From assembly GCA_001817345.1 (NCBI GenBank), contig MHIE01000008.1:1-36066 (forward strand): a stretch of 36,066 bases of DNA, written 5' to 3'. The notes under the pieces are model-generated. The model was not told where the DNA came from. It was given only the letters and a program-made list of their open reading frames with translations, and did no database searches. Source of the stretch: Candidatus Buchananbacteria bacterium RIFCSPHIGHO2_01_FULL_44_11 (GTDB lineage: Bacteria > Patescibacteriota > Patescibacteriia > Buchananbacterales > UBA6539). Positions 22,372-31,224 of the stretch are shown in pieces. The translations under genes and the position numbers were made by a program. The first letter of the stretch is position 1, and every line of letters starts with the position of its first letter.

Positions 22372-22938
22372 ATGAAGCCTTTAAAAATACAGGAAAAATT
22401 GCTATTACTTAAAGTAAGGAAGAAAGACCCGGATGCTTTCGGTCAAATTTACGATCTGTACGTTACATCCATTTACAGATTTATTTATTTTAAGGTCGCC
22501 AATCGGGCGGACGCCGAAGATTTAACCTCAGAAGTATTCTTGAAAATTTGGCAGTATTTAATTGACTGCGAAGACGAGATAGATAACCTGCGCGCTTTAA
22601 TCTATAAGTTTGCCCGGAATCTCGTAATTGATTTTTATCGCCAGCGGGCTAAAAGAGAACTAATTGGCGATGAAGAAATGATGCTGAAAGTGGAAGACAG
22701 CCGGCAGCAGAACATCTTAAGCCAGATTGAAACGAAGAGCGACTTAGGCAATATAGAAATCGTTTTAGCCGGTGTCAAAGACGTTTATCGCGAAGTATTG
22801 GTTTTACGCTACATTGAAGAATTATCCATCAGCGAGATGGCTAAAATTTTAGAAAAGTCAAAAGGTTCGGTGCGGGTTTTGTTGCATCGGGCTCTGAAGA
22901 TTGTTCGGGAAGTAGTGAAAAAAAATGAATCAGGCTAA
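22372..22938 (+). CDS. RNA polymerase sigma factor, ECF-like sigma70 family
   Basis: This 188-aa sigma factor has regions 2 and 4 only. Region 2 is at about 20-90 (FGQIYDLYVTSIYRFIYFKVANRADAEDLTSEVFLKIW), with the -10-contacting helix ALIYKFARNLVIDFYRQ. Region 4 is at about 135-182 (YREVLVLRYIEELSISEMAKILEKSKGSVRVLLHRALKIVR), with its HTH. It would redirect RNA polymerase to a small set of promoters, plausibly envelope genes. It overlaps the next gene by 14 nt, the usual arrangement with a cognate membrane anti-sigma. Confidence 0.92.
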   Translation: MKPLKIQEKLLLLKVRKKDPDAFGQIYDLYVTSIYRFIYFKVANRADAEDLTSEVFLKIWQYLIDCEDEIDNLRALIYKFARNLVIDFYRQRAKRELIGDEEMMLKVEDSRQQNILSQIETKSDLGNIEIVLAGVKDVYREVLVLRYIEELSISEMAKILEKSKGSVRVLLHRALKIVREVVKKNESG

Positions 22939-23887
22939 TCAGGCAATAATTGAAAAAATAAAAGAGTTAAAAAAAATTAAACCCCGCTCAGAGTGGCAAG
23001 CTTTGAACAGGGATTTTTTATTGTCCAAAATTACCACCGAAACTAAAACCGAACCGGTTAAGCTCAGTTGGCAAGAATACGGTCAATTTTTCGTTCGGGT
23101 TATTCGCCAGCGGTTTTTTTTGGAGCCGGCGGTGGTTATTCTTTTGGTTTTAAGTTTTTCGGTCGCCAGCAGTTTTGCCGTCAATGCCGCTTTTTACAGC
23201 TTACCCGGCGAACCGCTTTATCGAATGAAGTTGGTTTTGGAAAAAGCCCAACTGGCCATCACTCCGTCTGAATCAGATAAAGTCCAACTCAAAATTGAAT
23301 TTGCCCAAAAGCGCGTTGAAGAATTTGATAAAATCGTTTCCCAAACCGATGTGACGCCCGAAGTCAAGACTGAACAAATCCATTTAGTGATGAAGGAACT
23401 GCAAAAGAATGTCGGATCGGTTAAAGAGCATGTTGATAAGAATACGGCCTCAGACAAAAATGTTTCCGGATCAGATTTAGAAAAAACTTTGCAGATGGCT
23501 ATCGCCATCAATTCCAAAACTGAAGAATTGGCCAAATCCCTTGATGAAAAAATTGGGGGCTTAACCGAAAGTGAAAAAGTTGAAGTCCAAAGCGATTTAA
23601 ATCAGACGGTTGAATCGGTTCAGCAAATCAGTTTGTCCGCCCAGGAGTTAATTAAAGAAAGCCAACCGAACCAAGAGGCAGATGAGCCCCAGACAGCCAC
23701 TTCCACTCCAGACGTGATTGAAAATCAGAACTCTAGTGAGACAGAAGGTCAGGGAGTGGTAGAGGGAGCAGCCACCAGTACGATTAACACCCAAAGTTTT
23801 TCTGAAAGCGGTAGCGATGACTCAGTTCGGGATTCTGAGACTACGCCCGAGACCGTTGAGACCACTGATCAAACTAAACAACCATAA
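22925..23887 (+). CDS. Membrane protein with DUF5667-like domain, probable anti-sigma factor
   Basis: This 320-aa protein has a short cytoplasmic N-terminus (about 1-55, with KKIKPRSEWQALNRDFLLSKI), one membrane helix (about 62-88), and an external part. The helix is followed by SLPGEPLYRMKLVLEKAQLAITPSESDKVQLKIEFAQKRVEEF, a pattern I associate with DUF5667. The external helices run to about 250 and end in a Ser/Thr/Glu-rich, probably disordered tail. The 14-nt overlap with the sigma gene implies that the cytoplasmic part binds the sigma factor and the outer part senses the envelope (inference). There is no zinc-binding HxxxCxxC motif, so it is not a classic ZAS anti-sigma. Confidence 0.78.
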   Translation: MNQANQAIIEKIKELKKIKPRSEWQALNRDFLLSKITTETKTEPVKLSWQEYGQFFVRVIRQRFFLEPAVVILLVLSFSVASSFAVNAAFYSLPGEPLYRMKLVLEKAQLAITPSESDKVQLKIEFAQKRVEEFDKIVSQTDVTPEVKTEQIHLVMKELQKNVGSVKEHVDKNTASDKNVSGSDLEKTLQMAIAINSKTEELAKSLDEKIGGLTESEKVEVQSDLNQTVESVQQISLSAQELIKESQPNQEADEPQTATSTPDVIENQNSSETEGQGVVEGAATSTINTQSFSESGSDDSVRDSETTPETVETTDQTKQP

Positions 23888-24222
23888 TAATTATTTAAAA
23901 AACCAACAAACGTTTTAAAACGTTGGTTGATAAATGTTCGTTTATTGCCGAACGAAGCGAGCGAAATACAAAAATAAATTTTTGTATTTCCGAGTGAGTG
24001 AGGCAAAAAGAGTGTATACTCTTTATCTTTTTAGAGCAATTAGGGCCTGAGACCACCTTAAGTAGGGTGGGCAAAGGTCGGACTCATAATAGAGTGCCTC
24101 CTATAAGAGGAGTGTGGGTCTCAGGTGCATTTTGCTTCATTGTAGCTTAGCTCGATCGAGGGCTTCAGTGAACCTAACTAAAAAGGCTGAATGAACTTAA
24201 TAAATAAGAAAGGAAAAATTAA
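23888..24222 (+). other. 335-bp leader region of the surface-protein gene
   Basis: No ORF here. The stretch holds a small hairpin after the anti-sigma gene (AACCAAC...GTTGGTT, about 23902-23930). A palindromic element follows at 23944-24007, with TTGCC.../...GGCAA ends and a 12-bp GAAATACAAAAA/TTTTTGTATTTC core. A branched RNA structure lies at 24046-24125, and a Shine-Dalgarno-like AAGGAAA just before the ATG at 24223. I could not find a convincing -35/-10 pair; TATACT at 24015-24020 is the best -10. Confidence 0.6.
24046..24125 (+). ncRNA. Candidate structured 5' leader element of the surface-protein mRNA
   Basis: A 9-bp closing stem, CCTGAGACC (24046-24054)/GGTCTCAGG (24117-24125), encloses at least three small hairpins: ACC..GGT (24055-24068), ACTC/GAGT (24082-24095), and CTCCT/AGGAG or the alternative CCTC/GAGG (24097-24112). 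This makes a multibranch junction about 100 nt before the start codon. It is not a riboswitch class I recognise. It could be a ligand-binding leader, a protein-binding site or an mRNA-stabilising structure for a very abundant transcript. Confidence 0.5.
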
Positions 24223-27200
24223 ATGACGATTAAAAAACTATTGACCTACACAACGGTTATTACCACCATTGTTTGGTCAGTGGGTTTGTTTGCCCTGCCA
24301 TTGAGCGTAGGGGCGGCGGTTTCTGGCGATTTGATCAAGCTCCAGTGTGCTACTGGTGCTGGCGTCAATGACGCATGTAAAGCTGTTTACTACCTTGGTG
24401 GTGACGGCAAACGCTACGTCTTCCCAGACGAAAAAACCTACAAGACTTGGTACAGCGACTTTTCCGGTGTGATGATTGTTTCTAGCACCGAGATGAGCGC
24501 TTACCCAATTGGCGGCAATGTAACTTACCGACCAGGTGTTAAAATGGTCAAAATTACCACTGATCCTAAGGTCTACGCGGTTTCTGCCAATGGTACCCTG
24601 CATTGGGTAACCACGGAAGAATTAGCGGTCGCCTTATATGGTACTGCTTGGGCCACAATGGTTCAGGATGTGTCAGATGCTTTCTTTGTTAACTACACTG
24701 TCGGCAGCGACATTGATGCGGCTGCTGATTACGATAGAGATGCTCAGACGGCGGATGCCACTAGCGTCAATGTTGATAAAGGTTTAGCCGGCGGCGGTAG
24801 CTCTTCTGGCACTGGTTTGACGGTCGCTTTAGCGTCTGACACCCCAGCTTCCATGTTGGCTATTTGTACCGCTATCCGCGTGCCTTTCACTAAGGTTAAT
24901 TTAACCGCTTCGGCCGATGGCGATGTCATTGTTGACTCCCTGATAGTAGAAAGAGCGGGTATAGCCTCTGATGCTAACCTTGGTTCAGTAGCGATTATTG
25001 ACGCTAACACCAATGTCCAGGTTGGCTTAAACCAAAATCTTAATTCCAGTCATCGCGCTAACTTCAATAATGACATTACTATTCCGGCTGGTACCACCAG
25101 ATCACTAATACTGGCTGGTAACATGAACCCATCAACCGCCACTGATTGTACTAGCGGCGCGGGTAACGTTCCGGCTTTGTCATTAGTGTCAGTTACCCCG
25201 AAGGGCAATGTGGCCGTTATTGGCAGCTTTCCCGTGACTGGTAACTACCAAACCATTAATGCCGTGACGATTGGCCAAGTAACGGTGCAACGTGGCGCCT
25301 TTAGTAATGCCACTTCCACCACGGTTAAAGTTGGTCAACTCGGTTACGTTTTTGCTTCTTACAAGATTAGTGCTAATTCAACGGAAAATCAGAAAGTGAA
25401 GCAATTAAAGCTTTACAACGCTGGTACCGCTTCCTTGAGCACTGACCTAGAAAACTTCAAGGTCTATAAAGGCAACGTGACCCAAGTTCCAGTCACCGTC
25501 ACAATTGATGGTAAATACATTACTTTAGACTTCAGCAACAATCCAATTGAGATTGAAAAAGGTAAAAATGAAGAATTTACCGTCAAGGCTGACGTCGTTG
25601 GTGGTTCAACCCGAACCGTCAAGTTCGTGATTTACCGGACCACGGATATTATTGCCCAAGGCACTTCTTACGGCCAATCGCGCGTCGCCGCTTATACCGG
25701 CACTGGCACTGGCGGTACCGGTGAAGTGTTGTCCGACAATCAGTTCACTATCTCGCAAGGCACCTTGCGGGTTGACTCCAACTCCACCGCGGTCGGCTCT
25801 CAGAACGTCGCTTTTGGCGATGGTCAGGTCTTAGGCGCCTGGAGTTTTGTTGTCGCCGGTGAGCCGGTCCAAATCACCCAATTGGTCTTAGCTAACAGCA
25901 GTACTACTGCTGATTCCGAACAATTTGACAATGTCAAATTGGTTGACGGCAACGGCACGACCTTGATGGGTCCTTCCAGCAGTTTAACCAGCGGTTCAGT
26001 GACTTTTTCTGAAACCGTTGAATTGCCAGTTGGTACGACGGTAGTTAAAGTCGTGGCCGACATGGAAACTCAGAATAGTGACGAAGATTTCGCCGCTGGT
26101 GCTACTTTCTATTGGCAGATTACGCCGACCAGCATTACTGCTACCGGCGCTAACACCAATGAAACCATCACCGCTACCCCAAGCGCGGCTGTGACGGCTG
26201 CCACCCAAACCTTTAAGGGTGCAGTCCTAGCTATTACCCGAAACGCTTTACCGGTCAACGGTAATGTCGTGCTCGGTCAGCAAGACTTCAAGTTTGGTTC
26301 CTGGACCTTTGACACCACGGCTTCTGGTGAAGACATCAGAGTCACGGTCATCAAAGTTGGTAACCGCGTGGCGACTACCACTAATGTTGACAACTTAACG
26401 TTGTATGACATGTCCAAGACTTCCCAGAGTGTTTGTCTGGCGGACTACCCCAATGCTTCTTATGATTCCTATGGTTGCGCCATTGAAACTGAAGACGGCA
26501 GTTCCGGTACTTCTACTTTCACCTTATCTGATCCGATGGTTGTTACCAAAAACACCCAGCGAATCGTTGAGTTAAGAGGCGATGTTCGGACAACGGCTGC
26601 CACCTACGTTGGTCACAAAGATGAATTCATGCTATTTGTGACCGGTACAGCCGGGGACGTCATTACTGCCCGCGGCGTGATCACGAACAATACCGTTACC
26701 CCAACCGGTACCGGTGTTACTGGTCAAACCGGTGCTGTTACCACCATTGTGGCGGCCGGCACTTTAACGGTTAATACCGCGGCTTCAACCAATAACAGTC
26801 TGGTGGCAGCCAACTCAACTATTGAGTTGGATCGTCTGAAACTGACTGCCACTAACGAAGACATTGACGTTGAAGAGTTAGCCCTTTGCGTTGGTGATCC
26901 ATCTGACACTAACGGTTCAGAAACCGGCGATGCTGATGATATCACTGAATTCAAGGTCTACAAAGCCACTGATATGACTAATCCGTTAATCACTGGCAGC
27001 GTTGGCAGCGGTAACACTTGCCGCACTTTCACTTTGGTCAAAGGCACTTTAGTGGTGCCAAAAGACAGCAGTGCCGGTGTGGAATTAGTGATTAAGGGCA
27101 CCCTGGCCGATATCGGCACTGGTCTGCCTGGCTTAGCTGGTGCTGACGTTAACGTTGGTATTGGCGGCACCGATGGCATTAAGGGTACTGGTAAAGCTTC

Positions 27201-27954
27201 CAGCACCACGGTCACGGATACTTACACCGCTTCCACCAGTTCACTCTTCAAGCTGGTTATGGGTTATCCTAAAGTCACTTTGAACACTTTGCCTTCCAGT
27301 ACCGGTCTAAGCAACGGTTCAATTGTGGCTGACTTCACTATCTCTAACCCGTCACCCAATCCAATTGCTATCTACCGCGTCAGTTTTGCTCAGGTTACTA
27401 GTACCGATGCTAATATCGGTGTGACCAAAGCGAAATTGGTGGTTCAGTCCGATGGCAGTAAGACGGTTGGCGCGGAAGCGACTTGCGACACCGAGGCCAC
27501 TGCCTTGTCATTCCGGTATCAATCCGCTACCACTAGCGATTGTCTAGATGTTGACGGTTCAACCGTGAGCTATTATGCTTTCGTCTTACAAGATGAAGAT
27601 GACGCCACTAGAACCAGACGGGCTTACCGCATTGGCGGTAACAACGGTTCAGCCAGATTCCAGGTAGTTGCTACCGAAGTGACCGGTGCCGATGCTACGG
27701 CTGATGGTCAGGTGGCTTTCTACCTATCTGGTGATAACGCCACGACTTCGGCTCCGGCTCTGATTGGTGTTGAGAATGTTTCTCATCATTACGGAGCGCT
27801 TGACCAAGGTAACTTTGTCTGGTCTGATCTATGGACCAACGATGCCTGGGATTCCAATTCCGGCAACGCGACAGCGTCCGCTCAGTGGTGGAATGGTTAC
27901 TTAGTTGAAGGTTTGTCTTCAGCTTCTTCCACTCAGCAAGTTATCAAGGAATAA
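24223..27954 (+). CDS. Giant secreted surface (probable S-layer) protein, 1243 aa
   Basis: This is an exported protein with an N-terminal signal peptide ending near residue 32 (SVGAA-V). An N-terminal module of about 130 aa (YYLGGDGKRYVFPDEKTYKTWYSD... YAVSANGTLHWVTTEELAVALYG) precedes several long Thr/Ser/Ala/Gly-rich beta domains. These share a recurring pattern such as GTLRV.....; VLAITRNALPVNGNVVLGQQDFKFGSW; and PSSTGLSNGSIVADFTISN. Cys occur in pairs, consistent with external disulfides. There is no sortase motif or C-terminal anchor. Lys/Arg content is low. C-ending codons, a Shine-Dalgarno-like AAGGAAA, a structured leader and a strong terminator all point to very high expression. An S-layer or major sheath protein is the best reading. 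Confidence 0.82.
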   Translation: MTIKKLLTYTTVITTIVWSVGLFALPLSVGAAVSGDLIKLQCATGAGVNDACKAVYYLGGDGKRYVFPDEKTYKTWYSDFSGVMIVSSTEMSAYPIGGNVTYRPGVKMVKITTDPKVYAVSANGTLHWVTTEELAVALYGTAWATMVQDVSDAFFVNYTVGSDIDAAADYDRDAQTADATSVNVDKGLAGGGSSSGTGLTVALASDTPASMLAICTAIRVPFTKVNLTASADGDVIVDSLIVERAGIASDANLGSVAIIDANTNVQVGLNQNLNSSHRANFNNDITIPAGTTRSLILAGNMNPSTATDCTSGAGNVPALSLVSVTPKGNVAVIGSFPVTGNYQTINAVTIGQVTVQRGAFSNATSTTVKVGQLGYVFASYKISANSTENQKVKQLKLYNAGTASLSTDLENFKVYKGNVTQVPVTVTIDGKYITLDFSNNPIEIEKGKNEEFTVKADVVGGSTRTVKFVIYRTTDIIAQGTSYGQSRVAAYTGTGTGGTGEVLSDNQFTISQGTLRVDSNSTAVGSQNVAFGDGQVLGAWSFVVAGEPVQITQLVLANSSTTADSEQFDNVKLVDGNGTTLMGPSSSLTSGSVTFSETVELPVGTTVVKVVADMETQNSDEDFAAGATFYWQITPTSITATGANTNETITATPSAAVTAATQTFKGAVLAITRNALPVNGNVVLGQQDFKFGSWTFDTTASGEDIRVTVIKVGNRVATTTNVDNLTLYDMSKTSQSVCLADYPNASYDSYGCAIETEDGSSGTSTFTLSDPMVVTKNTQRIVELRGDVRTTAATYVGHKDEFMLFVTGTAGDVITARGVITNNTVTPTGTGVTGQTGAVTTIVAAGTLTVNTAASTNNSLVAANSTIELDRLKLTATNEDIDVEELALCVGDPSDTNGSETGDADDITEFKVYKATDMTNPLITGSVGSGNTCRTFTLVKGTLVVPKDSSAGVELVIKGTLADIGTGLPGLAGADVNVGIGGTDGIKGTGKASSTTVTDTYTASTSSLFKLVMGYPKVTLNTLPSSTGLSNGSIVADFTISNPSPNPIAIYRVSFAQVTSTDANIGVTKAKLVVQSDGSKTVGAEATCDTEATALSFRYQSATTSDCLDVDGSTVSYYAFVLQDEDDATRTRRAYRIGGNNGSARFQVVATEVTGADATADGQVAFYLSGDNATTSAPALIGVENVSHHYGALDQGNFVWSDLWTNDAWDSNSGNATASAQWWNGYLVEGLSSASSTQQVIKE

Positions 27955-27981
27955 TCTAGGTTATTTAACCTAGCTTAGAAA

Positions 27982-28014
27982 AAAGAAAGGCCCCCAAAAG
28001 GGGTCTTTCTTTTT
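27982..28014 (+). terminator. Terminator of the surface-protein gene
   Basis: AAAGAAAGGCCCC pairs with GGGGTCTTTCTTT (one G-U), with a CAAAA loop, followed by T residues. Confidence 0.88.
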
Positions 28015-28051
28015 GACTTTTTTTATGCTAAAATAATTTCAGAATTTTTAA

Positions 28052-28120
28052 GGCGTAGGGACAAAATTTTGTTTCCCTACGCTTCTCCTCCTTAATATTC
28101 TCCCCCTTGTCTTAGGGAGG
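28052..28120. repeat. Two small palindromic repeats between the surface and TPR genes
   Basis: GCGTAGGGACAAAATTTTGTTTCCCTACGC (28052-28083) is a near-perfect palindrome. Next to it, CTCCCCCTTGTCTTAGGGAGGGGG (about 28092-28116) belongs with the palindromes at 2780-2909. No gene lies between 28015 and 28189. Confidence 0.5.
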
Positions 28121-28189
28121 GGGTTTAAAAAAATGGTTTTAATCAAGCCCCTGCTCACCAGAGCGGTAATATATTAATCTCTCATATCT

Positions 28190-28900
28190 ATGAAAAAAAG
28201 TGTTATCTTTGCTTTAATTATTGTTTTGGTTCTGGCTTTGGCCGCCGCTTTTTTCTTTGTGGTTTTACCCCAATGGCAAAAGAGTAGTTACAAACCAGTA
28301 ACTTTATCAGATTATTTAAATTCCAAACAGGCCGAATATTTAGCCTTGGATTTATCTGAAGGTTCATTAGCTAAAGTGATAGAGCAAATTTTAAAGATTG
28401 AAGCTGAGCTTAAAATCAACCCGAATGATTATCAAAACTGGGTCCAGGTCGGCGTTTTGTACCAGCGCTTGCATGAATACGATTTAGCCAAGAAAAGTTT
28501 TGAAGTCGCCGCTGAAATTTTACCCGGCGAGGGATTAGCTTTTGCCAATTTGGCCGAACTTTATGTTTTTAATTTTAAAGATTTTGATCAAGCGGTAGAA
28601 AATTACAAAAAAGCCATTGCGAACGATTATTGGCAAGTGAGCTGGTATCGGTCGCTGGCGGATTTGTACCGGAGCAAATTTCCCGATAAAATCTCTGAAA
28701 TTGAACCGTTAATGCTTCAGGGTGTAGAAAAAAATCCCGGCACCGCCTCGGACTACTACGGCTATTTACTTACTTTCTTTTGGGAGCAAGGCGAATTTCA
28801 AAAAGCCTTGGATTACGGTAAAAAATTGTTAGCCCTTGATCCGAATAACGACAAATACCAGCAGGCGATTAAGGATTTAGAAGCAGAATTAGCTAAGTAG
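28190..28900 (+). CDS. Membrane-anchored TPR protein, 236 aa
   Basis: An N-terminal membrane anchor (about residues 4-26) is followed by an external helical domain with TPR-like repeats. Examples are NYQNWVQVGVLYQRLHEYDLAKKSFEVAAEILPGEG, AFANLAELYVFNFKDFDQAVENYKKAI and FFWEQGEFQKALDYGKKLLALDPNN. It would act as a protein-interaction scaffold at the outer face of the membrane. It lies 9 nt before the polysaccharide ligase/polymerase gene, which itself ends in TPRs. A shared complex is therefore likely (inference). Confidence 0.85.
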   Translation: MKKSVIFALIIVLVLALAAAFFFVVLPQWQKSSYKPVTLSDYLNSKQAEYLALDLSEGSLAKVIEQILKIEAELKINPNDYQNWVQVGVLYQRLHEYDLAKKSFEVAAEILPGEGLAFANLAELYVFNFKDFDQAVENYKKAIANDYWQVSWYRSLADLYRSKFPDKISEIEPLMLQGVEKNPGTASDYYGYLLTFFWEQGEFQKALDYGKKLLALDPNNDKYQQAIKDLEAELAK

Positions 28901-28909
28901 TCTTGTTTT

Positions 28910-31219
28910 ATGTTTCAAAGCCGATCGACGGACAAGTTTGAGTTTACCCTGGAAGTAATTCTTTGGGTGCTTTTGGGGGTGATTCTAATCATCCCTTTGC
29001 TGGTTATAGATAAGTTTTATTATCCTTTTATTTTTACCAAAGCTTTGGTCTTTAGGGTCAGCGTTGGATTGCTGTTTTTGGTTTATTTGCTTTTAGCGGT
29101 CAAGTCGAAAAAGTATCGGCCCAAACTCAACGGTCTGACCATAATTTTCACCTTATTTTTGCTCAGTTCTTTTATCTCCTCGGTTTTTGGCATTAATTTT
29201 TATCGCAGTTTTTGGAGTAACATGGAGCGGCAGGAGGGTTTGTTTTTATTAGTCCATCTCTGGCTGTTTTTGCTGGTAATCACTAATTTTTTGCAAGAAC
29301 GCAAAGACTGGCTATTGGTACTTGACCTCTCGGTTGGCGTCAGCGTTTTGACCAGTCTTTACGCTTTGGGCCAATATTTTAACCTGGGATTTTTTGTCGG
29401 TCAGGCCGGGGACCGTCTTGCGGCGACTTTAGGCAATGCCAGCTATTTAGCCGGCTACTTGATTTTTAACCTGCTTTTTGCCGGTTATTTATGGCTCTGG
29501 CGGCGTCATAATATTCTGGCCAAATTTTATTATCCCTTGGCTATTGTCTTGGAACTTTTTATTTTACTTCAGACCGGCACGCGCGGCGGGTTTGTGGCCC
29601 TCGGTGTCATCATTGTTTCCCTGCTTAGCTTTATTGTATTTAAAGGATTGCCTCAGTTAAAAAAAATCAGTTTGGCCGTTTTAGCCGTCTTTATTATTTT
29701 AGTCAGCCTTTTATTTATTAATAAAACCAGTCCGCTGGTAAATCAATTTTCCGCCTTACAGCGGCTGACCAGTATCAGTTTGACCGACCGGACGGTGGTC
29801 ACTCGTTTTATGACCTGGCAAGCCGCTTGGCAGGGTTTTTTAGACCGGCCGGTTTTGGGCTACGGCCAGGAGAATTTCAATTTTGTTTTTAATCAGAATT
29901 TCAACCCGGCTTTTTATGAAGACGAAGGTTCCAGCGTTTGGTTTGACCGGGCCCACAATGTCTTCTTTGATCGGCTGTTGGCCGGCGGCGTCATTGGTTT
30001 GGTTTTATTTTTAGGGTTTATTTTTTATCCGTTTTATCTCTGGCGGCGATCGTTAAAAAAAGAGAAGGGGAGTGAGGTGCCAGCTGATTTTTATCAGTCG
30101 CTGGGTAAATTGTTGTTATTTTTAATCATTGCCGCTTATTTTATTCAAAACCTTTTTGTCTTTGACCATCTGACGACTCACATTTCGTTGCTGCTGAGTT
30201 TATCTTTTCTCTCTTTTACTTTCGCTGACCGAATTTATCTGGAGCGCCATCTTCAGCCGGCCAGAAATTTAGTGGTTTTGTTTTTGATTTCCGCCTCATT
30301 ATTGGTGCCGGCCTTTTATTACGGCTCTTATAAGCCCGCCTTGGCCAGTCGGGACGTGATTAAAGCTCTGATTTTTGAATACGCCGACAATGCCGACCGG
30401 GCGGTCAATTATTACCGTCAGGCTTTGTCGCATGGCACTTACGGTAATCAGGAAATTAGAATTATGTACGCCACTTTTGTCGGTAATGTTTTGTCAGCGA
30501 CGGCTAACGCTGAATTTTGGCAGTCGGCAGTTCAAGACGTCAAACAAGAATTGACCAAACAGCTCCAGGAACAGCCGGATAATGTCGTGAATTATTTAGT
30601 GGCGATGCGGTTTAACAATGCCGCTCGGGTTATTGATCGGTCAATATTATCGCAAAACTTTGACCTGTTTGAAAAAGCCAAAGAATTAAGTCCAGCCCGA
30701 TCCCATCTTTATTACGAAATTGGCTATACCCAGCTATATTTAGGCGCCGATTACAAAAAAGAAGGTAATGAAGTCCTGGCTCAGGGTTTTTTTGCTGACG
30801 CCATTAATAACTTTAAGCGAGCTTTAGATTTAGCGCCTAAGGTAATTGAAGCCAATGCCGCTTATGCTATGGCTTTAATTAACGTTGGTCAGCCTGACTT
30901 AGCTTTAGAACATCTGCAGAAAATGGATCAGGCCGGGATAAATTACCACCGAACCGATGTTTTGATTAACATGGCCGATTCCGCCATTTTTTTCCGCAGT
31001 TACGAATTAATCAAGTTTATTTATATTGATTTGGTGAAATTAGAACCAAGCAACCTTCAGTATTTAATGAATTTAGCCTTAGCCCATGCTTATTTAGGTA
31101 AAGATGACCAAGCCATTGCTTTGGCTAATCAGATCAAGGCGCTAAGCGCTGATAATCAAGCCAGCGTGGATGCTTTTATTCAAGACGTCAGGAACGGTGA
31201 ATTTTCCAACAGCGATTAA
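28910..31219 (+). CDS. O-antigen ligase/polymerase-like (Wzy/WaaL) membrane protein with C-terminal TPR
   Basis: This is a 769-aa fusion. Residues 1 to about 470 hold roughly twelve membrane helices and the Wzy_C/WaaL region (LGYGQENFNFVFNQNF...SVWFDRAHNVFFDRLLAGGVIGLVL). That family transfers or polymerises lipid-linked glycans on the outer membrane face, or attaches them to proteins (PglL-like). Residues from about 480 to the end form TPR-type helices (AFFADAINNFKRALDLAPKVIEANAAYAMALINVGQPDLALEHLQKM). It is flanked by a TPR protein and a GT39 enzyme with gaps of 9 and 5 nt, so it is one operon. Polymerase, lipid-A-type ligase and protein oligosaccharyltransferase cannot be distinguished by eye. 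Confidence 0.87.
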   Translation: MFQSRSTDKFEFTLEVILWVLLGVILIIPLLVIDKFYYPFIFTKALVFRVSVGLLFLVYLLLAVKSKKYRPKLNGLTIIFTLFLLSSFISSVFGINFYRSFWSNMERQEGLFLLVHLWLFLLVITNFLQERKDWLLVLDLSVGVSVLTSLYALGQYFNLGFFVGQAGDRLAATLGNASYLAGYLIFNLLFAGYLWLWRRHNILAKFYYPLAIVLELFILLQTGTRGGFVALGVIIVSLLSFIVFKGLPQLKKISLAVLAVFIILVSLLFINKTSPLVNQFSALQRLTSISLTDRTVVTRFMTWQAAWQGFLDRPVLGYGQENFNFVFNQNFNPAFYEDEGSSVWFDRAHNVFFDRLLAGGVIGLVLFLGFIFYPFYLWRRSLKKEKGSEVPADFYQSLGKLLLFLIIAAYFIQNLFVFDHLTTHISLLLSLSFLSFTFADRIYLERHLQPARNLVVLFLISASLLVPAFYYGSYKPALASRDVIKALIFEYADNADRAVNYYRQALSHGTYGNQEIRIMYATFVGNVLSATANAEFWQSAVQDVKQELTKQLQEQPDNVVNYLVAMRFNNAARVIDRSILSQNFDLFEKAKELSPARSHLYYEIGYTQLYLGADYKKEGNEVLAQGFFADAINNFKRALDLAPKVIEANAAYAMALINVGQPDLALEHLQKMDQAGINYHRTDVLINMADSAIFFRSYELIKFIYIDLVKLEPSNLQYLMNLALAHAYLGKDDQAIALANQIKALSADNQASVDAFIQDVRNGEFSNSD

Positions 31220-31224
31220 TCGTT

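Noticed and set aside
24046-24125. Assignment of the leader structure to a known riboswitch class
   Set aside because: No conserved core sequence of any class I know is visible, and the downstream gene is not metabolic. It is left as an unnamed structured element.
25652-27215. Several 60-89-aa ORFs within the surface-protein gene on both strands
   Set aside because: These are shadows of the repetitive Thr/Ala/Gly-coding sequence, with no start signals or recognisable domains.
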